The notes beneath the pieces are model-generated. The model was not told where the DNA came from. It made no database searches and saw nothing but the letters and a program-made list of their open reading frames with translations. Of a stretch of 64,000 nucleotides of DNA, positions 1 through 10,427 are shown piece after piece; position 1 is the stretch's first letter; each line of letters opens with the position of its first letter. A program made the position numbers and the translations under genes. The DNA comes from Lindgomyces ingoldianus (lineage: Eukaryota; Ascomycota; Dothideomycetes; Pleosporales; Lindgomycetaceae), in contig NW_022985186.1 of NCBI RefSeq assembly GCF_010093535.1, positions 1,024,926-1,088,925 of the forward strand. Reading direction: 5' to 3'.

Positions 1-1234
1 CGCGTCTCATCTCGCGTCTAGAACATTCTCGCGTGAATAATCAACAGCGGCTAGAGAGAAGAATTGGAAGCTCTTGACGGTTCCTGTCCCCTATTTTCTC
101 TGCATATAAGTCATCTCTACGATCTTATATCAAAAGCCTCTAGCCGTAGATAACTTGCAATGCTGCTGTGTCTCTTCACACTTCCACTACGATATTCCTT
201 CACCTCCTCTATTGTTGCAAATAGAGAAGTCGTGTGAGCATGCAGTTATAGTAGAAGCTAATGAAGTGAAGTGTATTATGTAGTGTCTAAGTGCTCTGTT
301 GCGGAGTATTTATTTACATCCATGACGGCGGGGGCAGTGAGGGCCATGGCAATGGCCGAGGGGCTATAGTGAAGGTAGTAGGAGCTATAGCAAAGGCAGT
401 CGGGGCCGTCGGGGCCGTTGTGGCACAGGGAAGGAAGATTTTGTCGCACGTGTCTCACGCGATACCATACCCATGTACGTACTATTCACTTATTAGGGCT
501 AGCTCCTTTCGAGCTCCTTAGACCTTACAATACACTCGTACAATCCACTTTGTTTGGATCTCACTACCTTGTCCACTCGCTTACCATATGACCCCCTCTC
601 AGCTCATGCAAGAGATTTCCGTATCAGGAACGGGACATCTATCTCTCATACTCCTGCAGCATCCTCAACACACTCTCCATCAAGACGCATATGGGTATTA
701 TAATTATTGTGAAGAGGCTCTTCTTCACGCAGTAGGTGTTAGATTGGTCGATGATTTGACGGGTCGCTCCTCTTCGTTCACCCAATCAATTCCTTCATAG
801 TTAGAAATTATGTATTATTCGAAATTGGACTGCGCTGTTTGGGGAACAAACCCTTCCAATATGTTGGCACAGCAAGAGCCAAATGGTATCCTAGGTCATG
901 CGACTGGCGCTGGTATGGCGCTGGTATAACAAAAGACGGATGCGAGAACAGGCTAAAATAGCGAGAGATGGTAAAGATCGTGATGTAGATGGTGAATACG
1001 CGCAGGGGTGATACGAATATTGGGGCTATATGCTAGCACTTGCTTTGGCGGTAGACCTAGGTGTCGCAAGGTGAGCCTAGATGGAGCTGGTGAGGCTGGT
1101 GGAGGGCATATATAGAGGGGCGAGCAGATAATTAGGTATTGAGACATGACATAGGTATATTAAGGTGGGTTGTATTGTCTCTAGAGCTTGAGAGAGCTTA
1201 GAGGTAAATATATAGTAGCTGGAAGAGCGCTAGT
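1..1234. other. No gene seen
   Basis: The open frames here are short, overlap on both strands and have no recognisable motif. A GC-rich patch near 380-425 carries a small duplicated GGGGCCGT motif. Base composition is mixed and not strongly RIP-like. I see no splice pattern that would join the frames. Confidence 0.5.
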
Positions 1235-1310
1235 TGTTGCGTTGCTAAAAGGTCGACCCTCTAGCCGGCGCAGCGGAAGGATATATATAGGCCGATAATT
1301 GTATGCGATA
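1235..1310 (+). repeat. Fragment of the LTR-like repeat also found at 33440
   Basis: These 76 bases match the first 76 bases of the LTR-like unit at 33440-33742: TGTTGCGT..GCTAAAAGGTC, then ATATATATAGGC and GATAATTGTATGCGA. This copy is more GC-rich (CTAGCCGGCGCAGCGG against CTAGCTAGCATAGCAG), so the 33440 copy shows the RIP-type changes. The match stops abruptly after 1310, so this is a truncated remnant. Confidence 0.65.
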
Positions 1311-1859
1311 CTAGCCCTAAACAGGAAAATGTGAGAGGTGAAGAACCCACATTCACCCTAACACATGGTCATGTGAACGAATGTCACATGAGACACTTGG
1401 GATTGGATCGTTTCCGCCCATGCCTAACGCTACGTATGGCAGCGATTCTTTGGCGGGCCTAGGTACTGCTGCGAACATAGCCTTCTGGCATATGCATATT
1501 TCAAGAGCTCTATAGATACAATGAACCGAAGGCGGCGAGGCCGGTGGTTGTACATGTTACAATTTTGATAGGGAAGGGGGATAGATGCGTGAATAGGCAG
1601 ACAAAGGGGCGAGACAAATGTTGATTGGTCTTGTGAAGTTAGGCAAAGCAAGTAGCAGATGCAGGAATATGATTTTTCAGCGCCGGAGTTTGAGATCAAG
1701 GATGAAAGGCGAGTGGGAAAGTGAATATGGAACTGGAAGGCAATTGGTCCGACCTACGAAATCAGTTGTCCATCCACAAAAGAGATTGACATACGATTGC
1801 TGTGGCCTCATGGCAAGGTCTTTCCTCCGCACTTCTAAGCCCGGCTATTGAAAGCGACG
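1311..1859. other. Downstream flank of the NLR gene, no gene seen
   Basis: This stretch lies between the repeat fragment and the stop codon of the NACHT-ankyrin gene. It contains two short opposing open frames without domain character. The 3' untranslated region of the NLR gene must lie at its right end, but I see no clear polyadenylation motif. Confidence 0.45.
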
Positions 1860-4800
1860 TTAAAACGTAGGGTCTGGGTTGGCGCCTTCGTCGCTGAGCA
1901 GCTCAAATATCCCCTTGTGCCCCGCCTCGACCGCATAAGACAACGGCGTCCGCCCATTGGCATCCTTGACATTCGCAACGACACCCTTCGCTAGCAGCAG
2001 GCTCACCACTTCCTCGTGCCCCTTCTGTGCTGCCCATGACAGCGGCGTTCTTCCGTACTTATCCTTCAAGTCCGGGTCGACGCCGCCACTCGTAAGTAGC
2101 AGCTTGACCACTGCCCCATTCCCGTTCCCTGCTGCCCACGACAGCGGCGTCTGTCCATATCCAGTATCCTCAGAATCTGGGTCAACGCCGTCTGTCGCAA
2201 GCAGCAGTTTGACCACTTCCTCGTTCCCGCTCTCTGCTGCCCACGATAGCGGCGTCCGTCTGATTACAGTATCCTTGGAATCTGGGTCGACACCGTCCTT
2301 CGCAAGCAGGAGTTTGACTACTGCCTCGTGCCCCTTCTCCGCCGCCAACGATAGCGGCGTTCGTCCGCTTTTAGACTTGGAGTCCGGGTCGACACCGTCC
2401 TTCGAAAGCAGCAGCTTGACCATTGTCTCGTTCCCGTTCTCTGCTGCCCACGACAGTGGCGTCTGTCCATATCCAGCATCCTTGGAGTCCGGGTCAACGC
2501 CGTCCTTCGCAAGCAGCAGCTTAACTACCTCCTCGTTCCCGTTCTCTGTAGCCCACGACAGCGGCGTTCGTCCAATTTTAGATTTATCGTCCGGGTCGAC
2601 GCCGAGCTTCGCAAGCAACAGCTTGACCACTGCCTCGTGCCCACCCTGGGCTGCCCACGACAGCGGCGTTCGCCCACTTATAGTATCTCTCGAGTCTGCG
2701 TCGATACCGTCCTTCGCAAGCAGCAGTCTCACCACCGCCTCGTGCCCTTTCTCTGCTGCCCACAGCAGCGGTGTCCGTCCAAATATACTATCCCTAGAGC
2801 CTGTGTCGACACCGTCCTTCGCAAGCAGCAGCCTAACCACGGCCTCGTACCCCTTCTCTGCCGCCCAAGAGAGAGGCGTTCGTCCACTGTTACACTTGGA
2901 ATCCGGGTCGACGCTGTTCTTCGCAAGCAGCAGCTTGACCACCGCTTCGTGACCCTTCTCTGCTGCTAGGGATAGCGGCGTTTGTTCACATATATCCTTG
3001 CATTCCGGGTCGACGCCGTCCTTTGCAAGCAGCAGCTTGACGACTGTTTCGTTCCCTTTCTCTGCTGCCCACGACAGCGGCGTCCGTCCGTGTCCAGTAT
3101 CCTTGCGGTCTGGGTCGACGTCATCCTTCGCAAGCAGCAGATTAACCACTGTCTCGTTCCCGCTCTCTGCCGCCCACGATAACGGCGTCCGCCCCATTAT
3201 ATCCTCGGAGTCTGGGTTGACACCGTCCCTCACAAGCAGGAGCTTGACGACTGCCTCGTGCCCCTTTTCTGCAGCCCATGACAGCGGCGTTCGTTCACTT
3301 TTACACTTAGAGTCTGGGTCGACATCAGACACCCCAAGCAACAGCTTGACGACTGCCTCGTTCCCATATTCTGCAGCATACGATAATGGTGTCCGCCTAT
3401 GAGCATCTTCAACACTTGGGCTATTTCCGTTGCTGAGTAACACCACCGTTGTGCCCATTAGTCCGAGTAGTGCTGTGAGATGAACTCCTGTCATTCGGTT
3501 TGGTGCTCCTTGGCTATTATTTCCGTAGTATTTTGAAGCCATCAGTGCCTGGCTACAGGCGCACACCTTAGCGTCACTTTGAAGAAAGTTCAAAACCAAC
3601 TCTTCTACTTCTATCGAAGCAGCCTGAGCGTGATGACCCCAGTATCGTGAAGCGTAGTCGTAAAGCGGATTCGACGCTAATCGCGCCTTGAATTGTGTAT
3701 TTGTTTGGCAAAATCCGTCTTCGAAAGCATCGAACGCTAGATAGGCAACGCATATCCTTGTGATATCAGCTTCGGCAGTTGGAAACCAAATTTTCTGTTT
3801 CCGCTCGAAGTATTCCTGTGTCGTGTAGTGGACCAAGCGGATAATGTTGCTTTCTTCATTTACTGTGACCAATCCAGCGCACACGGAAACCATCTCTTCG
3901 ATCTCTGGGAGATTTTCCTCGTCAAGCTCTGAAGCACCGATTTCCACGGCAAGGGCGTGTTGAACCTCCAAAGTAGTTAAGGGCCTCTTAGCGCAAGTAA
4001 TCCACGACAGAACCTGCTTGGCAAGCTTATGGAAGCCTGGTTTTTGGCTTTCCACTCTCTCCATAGCTTCCTGGTAGGCACAATCTAATGCACCCGATCC
4101 CTTTGGAAGATTTTGCAGTGCAATTCTGATGGCTTTCGGCGTCGTTTTATCAATCAATGAATCTAGATGGAGCTGCGCTAGGAGGAACCTGAATGAAGGT
4201 TAGCCAGTGCGGACGATTTAAGCAGCAAGAAGGCACACACATCCCGTCAGCTGCCTTAATAATCTCAGCTTTAATGGTGTCCGGTAACATACGGCTGCGG
4301 AAGACACATGATGATAAGCGAGATATATGGGCGTCCAAATATATCTCAAGATCTTCACCGCTCGCACGTATCTCTTGTGATGCAGCTCCTTCAAACTCTT
4401 TCTCAATTCCAGGTATGAACCGTGAAGTGGCGAAAAAATTTACCCCAGTCTCAGCTTGGAGATTAAAAATCTCTGAGAGAAACTTCCTGCGGCTTCCATC
4501 AGAGGCTTGGCATTCGTCCAGTGCGTCGACGATGATGAAAGTTCTAGAGTAGTCCATAACGGCAGAGTGCAAGGCTTTCGAGATTTCTTCAAGTGAGGGG
4601 CGGGTTCGTTTCTCCCTGTGGCATTCGTAAAGACTTTTGATATTCTCAGACGTAAAAGGCCGTTCCTGAACCAACTGCTTCAAGAGACTGGAGAGTAAGT
4701 CAATAGGCTTTTGCTCCTGTTGGCTCCGGAAATTGCAATAGAGGTAGGCAATGCTGACACTGGGATCGTTTCGAAATTCTGTCCAAAGATGCTCGACAAC

Positions 4801-5578
4801 AATAGAGGTGATCATCGTCTTACCGGATCCCGGAATCCCTGGGCAGAAGAGCGTCTTCTTGGCATGCTTAACCCACAGCCGAAATTCCGCAGAATTTAGC
4901 AGCCATAGCCCTGTTCCTTGCTGCCGTCTGGCAATGAAGTCACTCTGTTGAGTAGCGTAGTCGGTCGATGTAAGCCAATCTACGATCATTCGACGCTCGT
5001 GATCGTCGTGGTGTCGGTTCAGCCGATCTACTCCATCTTTCGTTGCTAATGATATATTGCTGTGTTAAGTCAGCTCCAACTCTAGATTTTATACAGGAAA
5101 AATATATTTTGATACCTATTGACTCCCGTAAGAAATGCATTGAAGCCGACAATATTTAGGGCGATGCGGCTCCGAAAGTGGTCGATTTCCTGCTGGTCGA
5201 ATTTGATTCTTTCCATGCCCGTCGCAGACTTCCACTGGTACTGTTAGCACAGAAATCCAGTGGCTGATATGTATTAAGCGTGGCTTCTAGCTCCCTGAGA
5301 GCGATACAGCAGCCTCGAGAGATTTCCTCCAGTCTTTTCTCCTGCTGGCTAGTGAGATCGCGCTGAGGTATGATATCTTCAACATCTCGGAGCACATTTG
5401 AAAGGAATCTCACGCTAAGGAATCAAACGGTAAGCGTCTACCTATTTCCACATCCCAGAACTACCTACTCTTCAGAGATCGCCCTAAACTGTCCCGGAGC
5501 ATCAACAAACCGTTTTCGGATGTTGTTTGTTAGCTTGAGAGCAGCGATAAAGTCGCCAACACCGAAGCCGAAACTCAT
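1860..5578 (-). pseudogene. NACHT-ankyrin NLR-like (STAND) protein with one frameshift
   Basis: Four exons on the minus strand: 5469-5578, 5116-5414, 4241-5059 and 1860-4188. Introns are 54, 56 and 52 bp. The chosen start begins MSFGFGVGDFIA, the conserved N-terminus of many fungal NACHT proteins. The N-terminal domain is followed by a NACHT NTPase with Walker A GIPGSGKT (about residue 210) and Walker B FIIVDALDE (about 310), a helical linker, and 15 ankyrin repeats of 34-35 residues running to the C-terminus. In exon 2 the expected phase is lost at the AAA run at 5210-5212: after LRRAW the frame reads 16 out-of-register residues to a stop, while the +1 frame continues RIKFDQQEIDHFRSRI up to the donor. 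One missing A explains it; with that base the coding length is 1185 codons plus stop. No other lesion is visible, so it is either a young pseudogene or a sequencing error. Known members are intracellular sensors in heterokaryon incompatibility or defence; the ligand here is unknown. Confidence 0.85.
1890..3430 (-). repeat. Array of 15 near-identical ankyrin-coding repeats
   Basis: The array is a tandem of 102-105-bp units inside the last NLR exon, each coding a version of RTPLSWAAEKGHEAVVKLLL followed by AKDGVDPDSK. The scaffold is almost invariant. Variation gathers at a few positions: the residue after G (H, N or Y), the one after E (A, E, T or G), the one after VV (K, N, R or S), and the loop after D.DSK. 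Such internally homogeneous arrays are known in fungal NLRs and suggest repeat shuffling. Confidence 0.9.
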
Positions 5579-5654
5579 CGTTACCCCGGAAAGGACGCTG
5601 TTAAAGAGGAGGGTGGCTGACGCAGCCTGAAGAGGACATTGCACTTCAGTCGGA

Positions 5655-6250
5655 TATGACAGCCCTAAGAATCCGCGGAGGCTATGGTGGGGCTGGCAGC
5701 TTGAGTTTACATCCAAATGACACGTCATGCGTGGATGCAGAGTGCCTCAGGCTTTTGGGTGGACATAAAAGCCACTGCTCGGCGCAACTGCGGACCCCGC
5801 ACATCGAAGGTCTGCCTCCGCCTTCCCAAGAACCGCCACACTTGATCATTGGCCAATTCCGGTCCGTAGTATTCACGTAATGGCCATCTAAGCATTGCGG
5901 TTCTCCGTTCCTGGTCGGCTGGTAGCCGAACTCCTCTTCAGGTCTCGCCTGATCCAGCTAGTACAAAATAGCCACATGATCAGGGTACAATTCCATGCAG
6001 TGGGGATGCAGCCTGTGGCTGTGCAGAATCCCGGCAACCTTGTGCTGTGCAAAACCAACTGCATACGCCCCGGTCCCATCCATATCGCACATCAACCACA
6101 CCGCATATTCCACCAACACTGCGCTCCGTTCGCTACTTGCCTCCGAAACGATAGTTCGACTAGGGACGTCCAAAAATAACACACCATCCGCTGATGCCTC
6201 CTTTCTGATCAGTCGGCGAAGCTGAGAAGCTGCGGCCGGATTTTGGACGG
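5655..6250 (-). pseudogene. Possible broken coding frame upstream of the NLR gene
   Basis: On the minus strand one frame is open from about 6250 down to 5682, with a single TAG at 5958-5960. Upstream of the stop it reads a plausible protein (for example VLFLDVPSRTIVSEASSERS and AVLVEYAVWLMCDMDGTG). Downstream it continues LDQARPEEEFGYQPTRNGEP and YVNTTDRNWPMIKCGGSWEG. The TAG could come from TGG or CAG by one RIP-type change. I do not recognise the family, and there is no clear start codon. It could also be chance or an unannotated spliced gene. Confidence 0.35.
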
Positions 6251-6367
6251 CAGCCTAGAAGAACTGAAACAGGGCAAGTGATGACGCCGCAAGCTGCTCG
6301 GCTATTTAGCACTCGGAAATACTAATATCGCATCGAGTCTCTCTTCATCGCCTTCTACGTCCTCACT

Positions 6368-8716
6368 ATGGCGAATCTGGAGAGTCTACCGGAAGACGTT
6401 AAACGCCTAATTTGCGTTGAGCTGGATAAATGTCAATCAGTACGCCCACTATGGCAAGTCTCGAAGACCTGGCGCGCTGTGGCCGAGTCCTTTGTCTACC
6501 GTGGCCTTGCGTGGGCTGTCACCCTCAAAGATTCATCCATAAGCGATGATGCGAAGAGGCTGTTTGCTGATGATATTGTCAGCAAGTACTTGGAGCATGC
6601 CAGGTATGTTGTAATATACCCCAGACTCACCTGCTTATAGCTGGTTCCTATCGCTCCTCGCATGCTTAACTTGCGTGCTTGGCCTTTGAGCCTTCCACTT
6701 CTTTGCCTGTACATTTCACTAGGTTCCCTCGACGCCTTCGCTGGGCTCATCAATGTCCTTCTAGGTGTCACTGCTGTCCTCGATGAATCCGGTGCTACTC
6801 TAATGTCGCAGTGTACATGCCTTTACCCCACAGCCTTCACTTAACCGTTTTTATCGATGTACTACAACGCTGATCTTTCATTTCTAGATATTTATACATC
6901 AGCGATACCCTAAAGAGGCATTCATGCTCTACTTCCTCTAATGAATCCTGTTCAGGTGATCCCTCCACTGAAGATTCCATTGGATGCGCCCATTCCACGG
7001 GCCTCTCGATCGTTCCTCCAACTTTTCAGCTTGCCGAACCCATCTCTCCCTGCTTCAATGAAGTATTCTGCTCTGATTCCAAAGTAGATCGCTCCACAGC
7101 AGAACACACCTGGTCACCCTTCATAGCCGCCCTTACCAGATTCAAGCACCTCACAGACATCGTCCTCCAAGTCCAGTCTCGTATTCCGCCGGGTCTAATG
7201 AATACAATTGAAAGATACCATCCGAATTGCCGTCTGCATCTCAGAAATTTTAGATTCAAGAGCCTCCACGAGGAAGTCACAGACCCGGACGAGCGTGCAT
7301 TAGCTATGAGTAAGAATCTCCATAGTCTGAGTATCCTGTATATGTATCGCGACTCCAACGGCGTGGACGATCACAATGGCGCTGCCGCCTTGCGCACTGT
7401 AGGACTTGCCAAGAATTTGAAGCATGTGCGAATGCTGGGGTGTAGACCCGCCAGTAGTCCTGCACTATTTAGAGCGAGGGAAAGACCTTTGGAGAAGTGG
7501 AAGGGCTTTGTGCCTGCTATCGAAGAAGAAGATGAGGGAAGGGAAGGGAAAGGGCGGGAGAAGACGAAGCTTGAGAGTTTGAGTTTTGTGTGTTACAGCA
7601 ACGCACTCAACATTACAAAGCTGGAGAAGTGGGAACAGGTTGCGGATTTCTCACAACTCAAAACCCTGAGCTGCTCTACGGGTAACAAGGCATTTCTCAG
7701 TCTCGTCGCGACTGACGATAAATTCCCAAGTCTTAAAGATCTAAACATTACCCTCCAGCCGGGCAATCGCGAGAATTCTGAGGACTGGCAACTAACCGTT
7801 GAACAATTCTTTGCCTCCCTGCACCCTCTTACTTCCCTCGGTCTCTCTGGAACACTACACGGCCACCTCTTGGATATCATAGCCGAAAGACATGGAGAAA
7901 CATTGCAAAAATTGACACTTAAACCATTTGAGGATGGATACGATACGCCTGGGCCGCCACTCCGTATTACAGCCCCATTCGTGGAGCTTCTCGCCTCCAA
8001 GGCACCGAACCTGACATCCCTTCATCTGACACTAAAACGCTCCATGGGTGATACTGCCGAAACCCGCTGCTATGAAGCTTTAGGCACGCTGCAGAGTCTG
8101 AATGACTTGAGGTTGAGCCTTGATTGTACGAACGACAGTGCCTGGGACTTGTCTCCAGAAGAGGACTGGGATAGCTTCGACAAGGCTACGCAGACGAGTG
8201 AGGGTACTATGCCGAAACATTACAACGGGCACTTGAAGATTGCAATGATCAACTCAGCTCTGGACGAGGACTTGGTTAGGCAGATCTGGGGTGTCATCAA
8301 CGAGAATCGAACGAAAGATACCCTTCAAACCCTCAATATCTACACCTATGGTGGAAGCTCTTTCTCTAATAGCCACCCGGGTGATCTGATGGAAATTGTC
8401 CAGCACGTCTCGCGTAGCTACAGAGTCACTGCGAATCCGAACGTTGAAGGTGGAGTAGAAATTGTGGAGTTGTCAAAGAATCGACGAGAGGAAAGGGACG
8501 CGTCTCAACGTAAGAGTGAACAATCTATGATGGAGAAATGGGGGCAGCAAAGGTGAGTGAGCCCCAATACGTGTTCATATCAAGAATGACCCTTGCGCTA
8601 ATGGATATAGGCACTGCGGAAGTAGCTATGTAGTTTTTCAACATATCTGGCCTTTTGAGGATCATGAGGACTGGAGGACGAAGTGGAAGAGCTGGCCACT
8701 CCAACGGGCAACGTGA
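6368..8716 (+). CDS. F-box protein with a C-terminal leucine-rich region
   Basis: Three exons: 6368-6603, 6888-8552 and 8611-8716, spliced to 668 residues. The N-terminus MANLESLPEDVKRLICVELD followed by LWQVSKTWRAVAE is an F-box, the Skp1-binding helix bundle of SCF ubiquitin ligases. The rest is a long, irregular leucine-rich region (FKHLTDIVLQVQSRIPP, LTSLGLSGTLHGHLLDII, APNLTSLHLTL) that would choose the substrate. Intron 1 is long for this gene set (284 bp, GTATGT..TTCTAG); splicing it directly restores ..EHAR-YLYIS.., typical for the family, and keeps phase. An internal mini-intron alternative runs into a stop. Intron 2 (8553-8610) has GTGAGT, a GCTAAT branch site and TAG. The frame is intact; the substrate is unknown. 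Confidence 0.75.
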
Positions 8717-8946
8717 CTAGAGGAGGGTGAGCTGTTCAGGCGGGGTAAAAGCGAAGGAAGCTGTAGCAGGGATGGCTATATTTACGCGCATCTTGCATCT
8801 TCATTACACCTCGCTCTGGAAATATATTAAGTAGCGTTTAACTAGTCATTGTGTCCTTCCTCTACTATTCGATAGATTAGTTAAGTTGGAGTTAGACCGG
8901 GTATAGCAACAAGTTGTTACCATACCGTAGACTCTCCCTAGAGATG
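8717..8946. other. 3' flank of the F-box gene
   Basis: No open frame is visible. The composition drifts from genic to TA-rich, marking the edge of the first repeat island. Confidence 0.4.
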
Positions 8947-9708
8947 TGAGACGTTTCAAGCAGGAAGCACGAAGCACAGAGATGGAATGCAGTATAGGGG
9001 GTTAACGAGAGCGAACCTTAGGGTCGGAGGCAGAGGTATGGAGGCCGAGGAGCCTATATGCCCCGTGCCAAGCACAGGGTACTTAGGGGTTGGATAGCTG
9101 TAACATAACCGTGACTAGAGAGCCCTTAGCCTAACCTTAGGTACGCAACGTTCTATTATACGCTATGGTATATATATATCCTTTCTTAACCCTCTAAGTC
9201 CCCTTGAAGATTTGTTTAGAAATACTATCTACATATATCGTACTCTACTATTAAGTAGCCTACATGATTAAGTAACATAAAATCTCTTAGCATAAACACT
9301 ATATTTAAAAACTATTTAATTAATTATTATTAAATACTAAAGGAATGTAATTTATAATATTTACTTTGTAAATAGTATAAGTTTAAACTTAGTAACTTTA
9401 CTAGTAGTACTAGCTATAGTGTTAACTTTATAGTGTAGTAGCTACTTTTATGCTATTCTAGCCTAATTATTTTATATTTTCCTTATTATTTAATAGCTAA
9501 CTTAAATTTAATTTATTTATAACATACACTATAGGTAAGTTTCACAGTTACGTTACAGCTATCTAACCCCTGAGTACCATAGACTTGGTACAGGGTATAT
9601 AGACTCCCTAACCTCTGTACCTCTGCCTCTAACCTTAAGGTTTACTCTTTTTACACCCCCCTATCCTGCATCCCCTCTCTGTAAACTGTGTTTCCTGTTC
9701 GATACCTC
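8947..9708. mobile_element. Inverted-repeat element of about 0.76 kb
   Basis: The arm 8947-9118 is the inverse of 9536-9708. Shared blocks, read in the left-arm direction, include GGGGGTT/GGGGGTG, CGGAGGCAGAGGTA against TAGAGGCAGAGGTA, TCAGGGGTTAGATAGC against TTAGGGGTTGGATAGC, and GTAAC.TAAC.GTGA. The right arm has the RIP-type changes and the left arm is less altered. The 0.42-kb core is AT-rich with no open frame. It could be a non-autonomous DNA transposon or a foldback. A target duplication is not clear, because a pogo-type end abuts the right arm. Confidence 0.6.
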
Positions 9709-9868
9709 TTACAGCAAGTTACTTACACGCTTAAGTTACTTACTTTTACTAAGACTATACTAAACTACTTTTTGAATACAAATGTATTTCTAATAACACT
9801 ACTTAAGCATAGTAAAAGAATAATAAAAATTAGGTAATTATTAAGTACATACTTAAGCTAGATATATA
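9709..9868 (+). mobile_element. Truncated pogo-type terminal repeat
   Basis: It starts AGCAAGTTACTTACACGC and follows the terminal-repeat consensus seen at 12836 and 28299, then jumps to internal sequence (TAGGTAATTATTAAGTACA). It is an internally deleted fragment with heavy C-to-T change. Confidence 0.55.
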
Positions 9869-10427
9869 ATGTACATTACAAGCAAGTTGCTTACACACCT
9901 AAGTTGCTTACTTTTACTAAGATTCTACTAAACTACTTTTTCTACACTAATACATTTCTAAGAACACTACTTAAACGCGCTAAACAGACATTAGATATAG
10001 CTTATGCTTTAGTCTTTTAAATAAAACATAACACTTTAAAAACAACATGTTGCAGCTATGTATAAAGTCTTTTAAAAGATAATAAATAACTTATAAACTA
10101 AATAAGTTTTATACGCTAATTCTACAGCTAACTTATAAAGGGTAGGTAATAATAAAAAGTAAGTAATTATTAAGCTTATGCTTAAGCTATATGCGCAAGG
10201 ATTTTCCTCTTAGCTAGTAGCTCTAGCTAAGATAGCTAATTCTTTACACGCTAAGCATAATTTAGGCTATATTAGTATAAAATAGCCTACTATGTTTATA
10301 AAGTGTTATTTAACGCTTAAAGTAAAGTTTAAGTGTAAGTATAACTATAGAAAAACTTTTTATAAAAAGTTTAAAGTAATTTAAAGCTAGTTTAGCTTTA
10401 TAAACAATATTAAAGCTAAGTATAGTA
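9869..10427 (+). mobile_element. Left part of a RIP-degraded pogo-type element
   Basis: After a TA, the sequence ATGTACATTACAAGCAAGTT is a mutated copy of the family end ACGTAC..ACAGGCAAGTTGC. The internal sequence matches other copies as far as 10427, where another element begins at a TA dinucleotide. Its right portion may continue after 12640, but that stretch is too altered to be sure. Confidence 0.55.

Noticed and set aside
1957..2952. 331-codon open frame on the plus strand over the ankyrin region
   Set aside because: It is the antisense shadow of the repetitive ankyrin array; its Ser/Pro repeats simply mirror the repeat codons.
1890..3430. Regularly spaced repeats resembling a CRISPR array
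   Set aside because: The period of 102-105 bp is fully explained by coding ankyrin repeats in a eukaryotic gene; there are no spacers.
6662..6844. 61-codon frame between the first two F-box exons
   Set aside because: Including it breaks phase or runs into stops, whereas direct splicing 6603 to 6888 restores the family sequence and frame.
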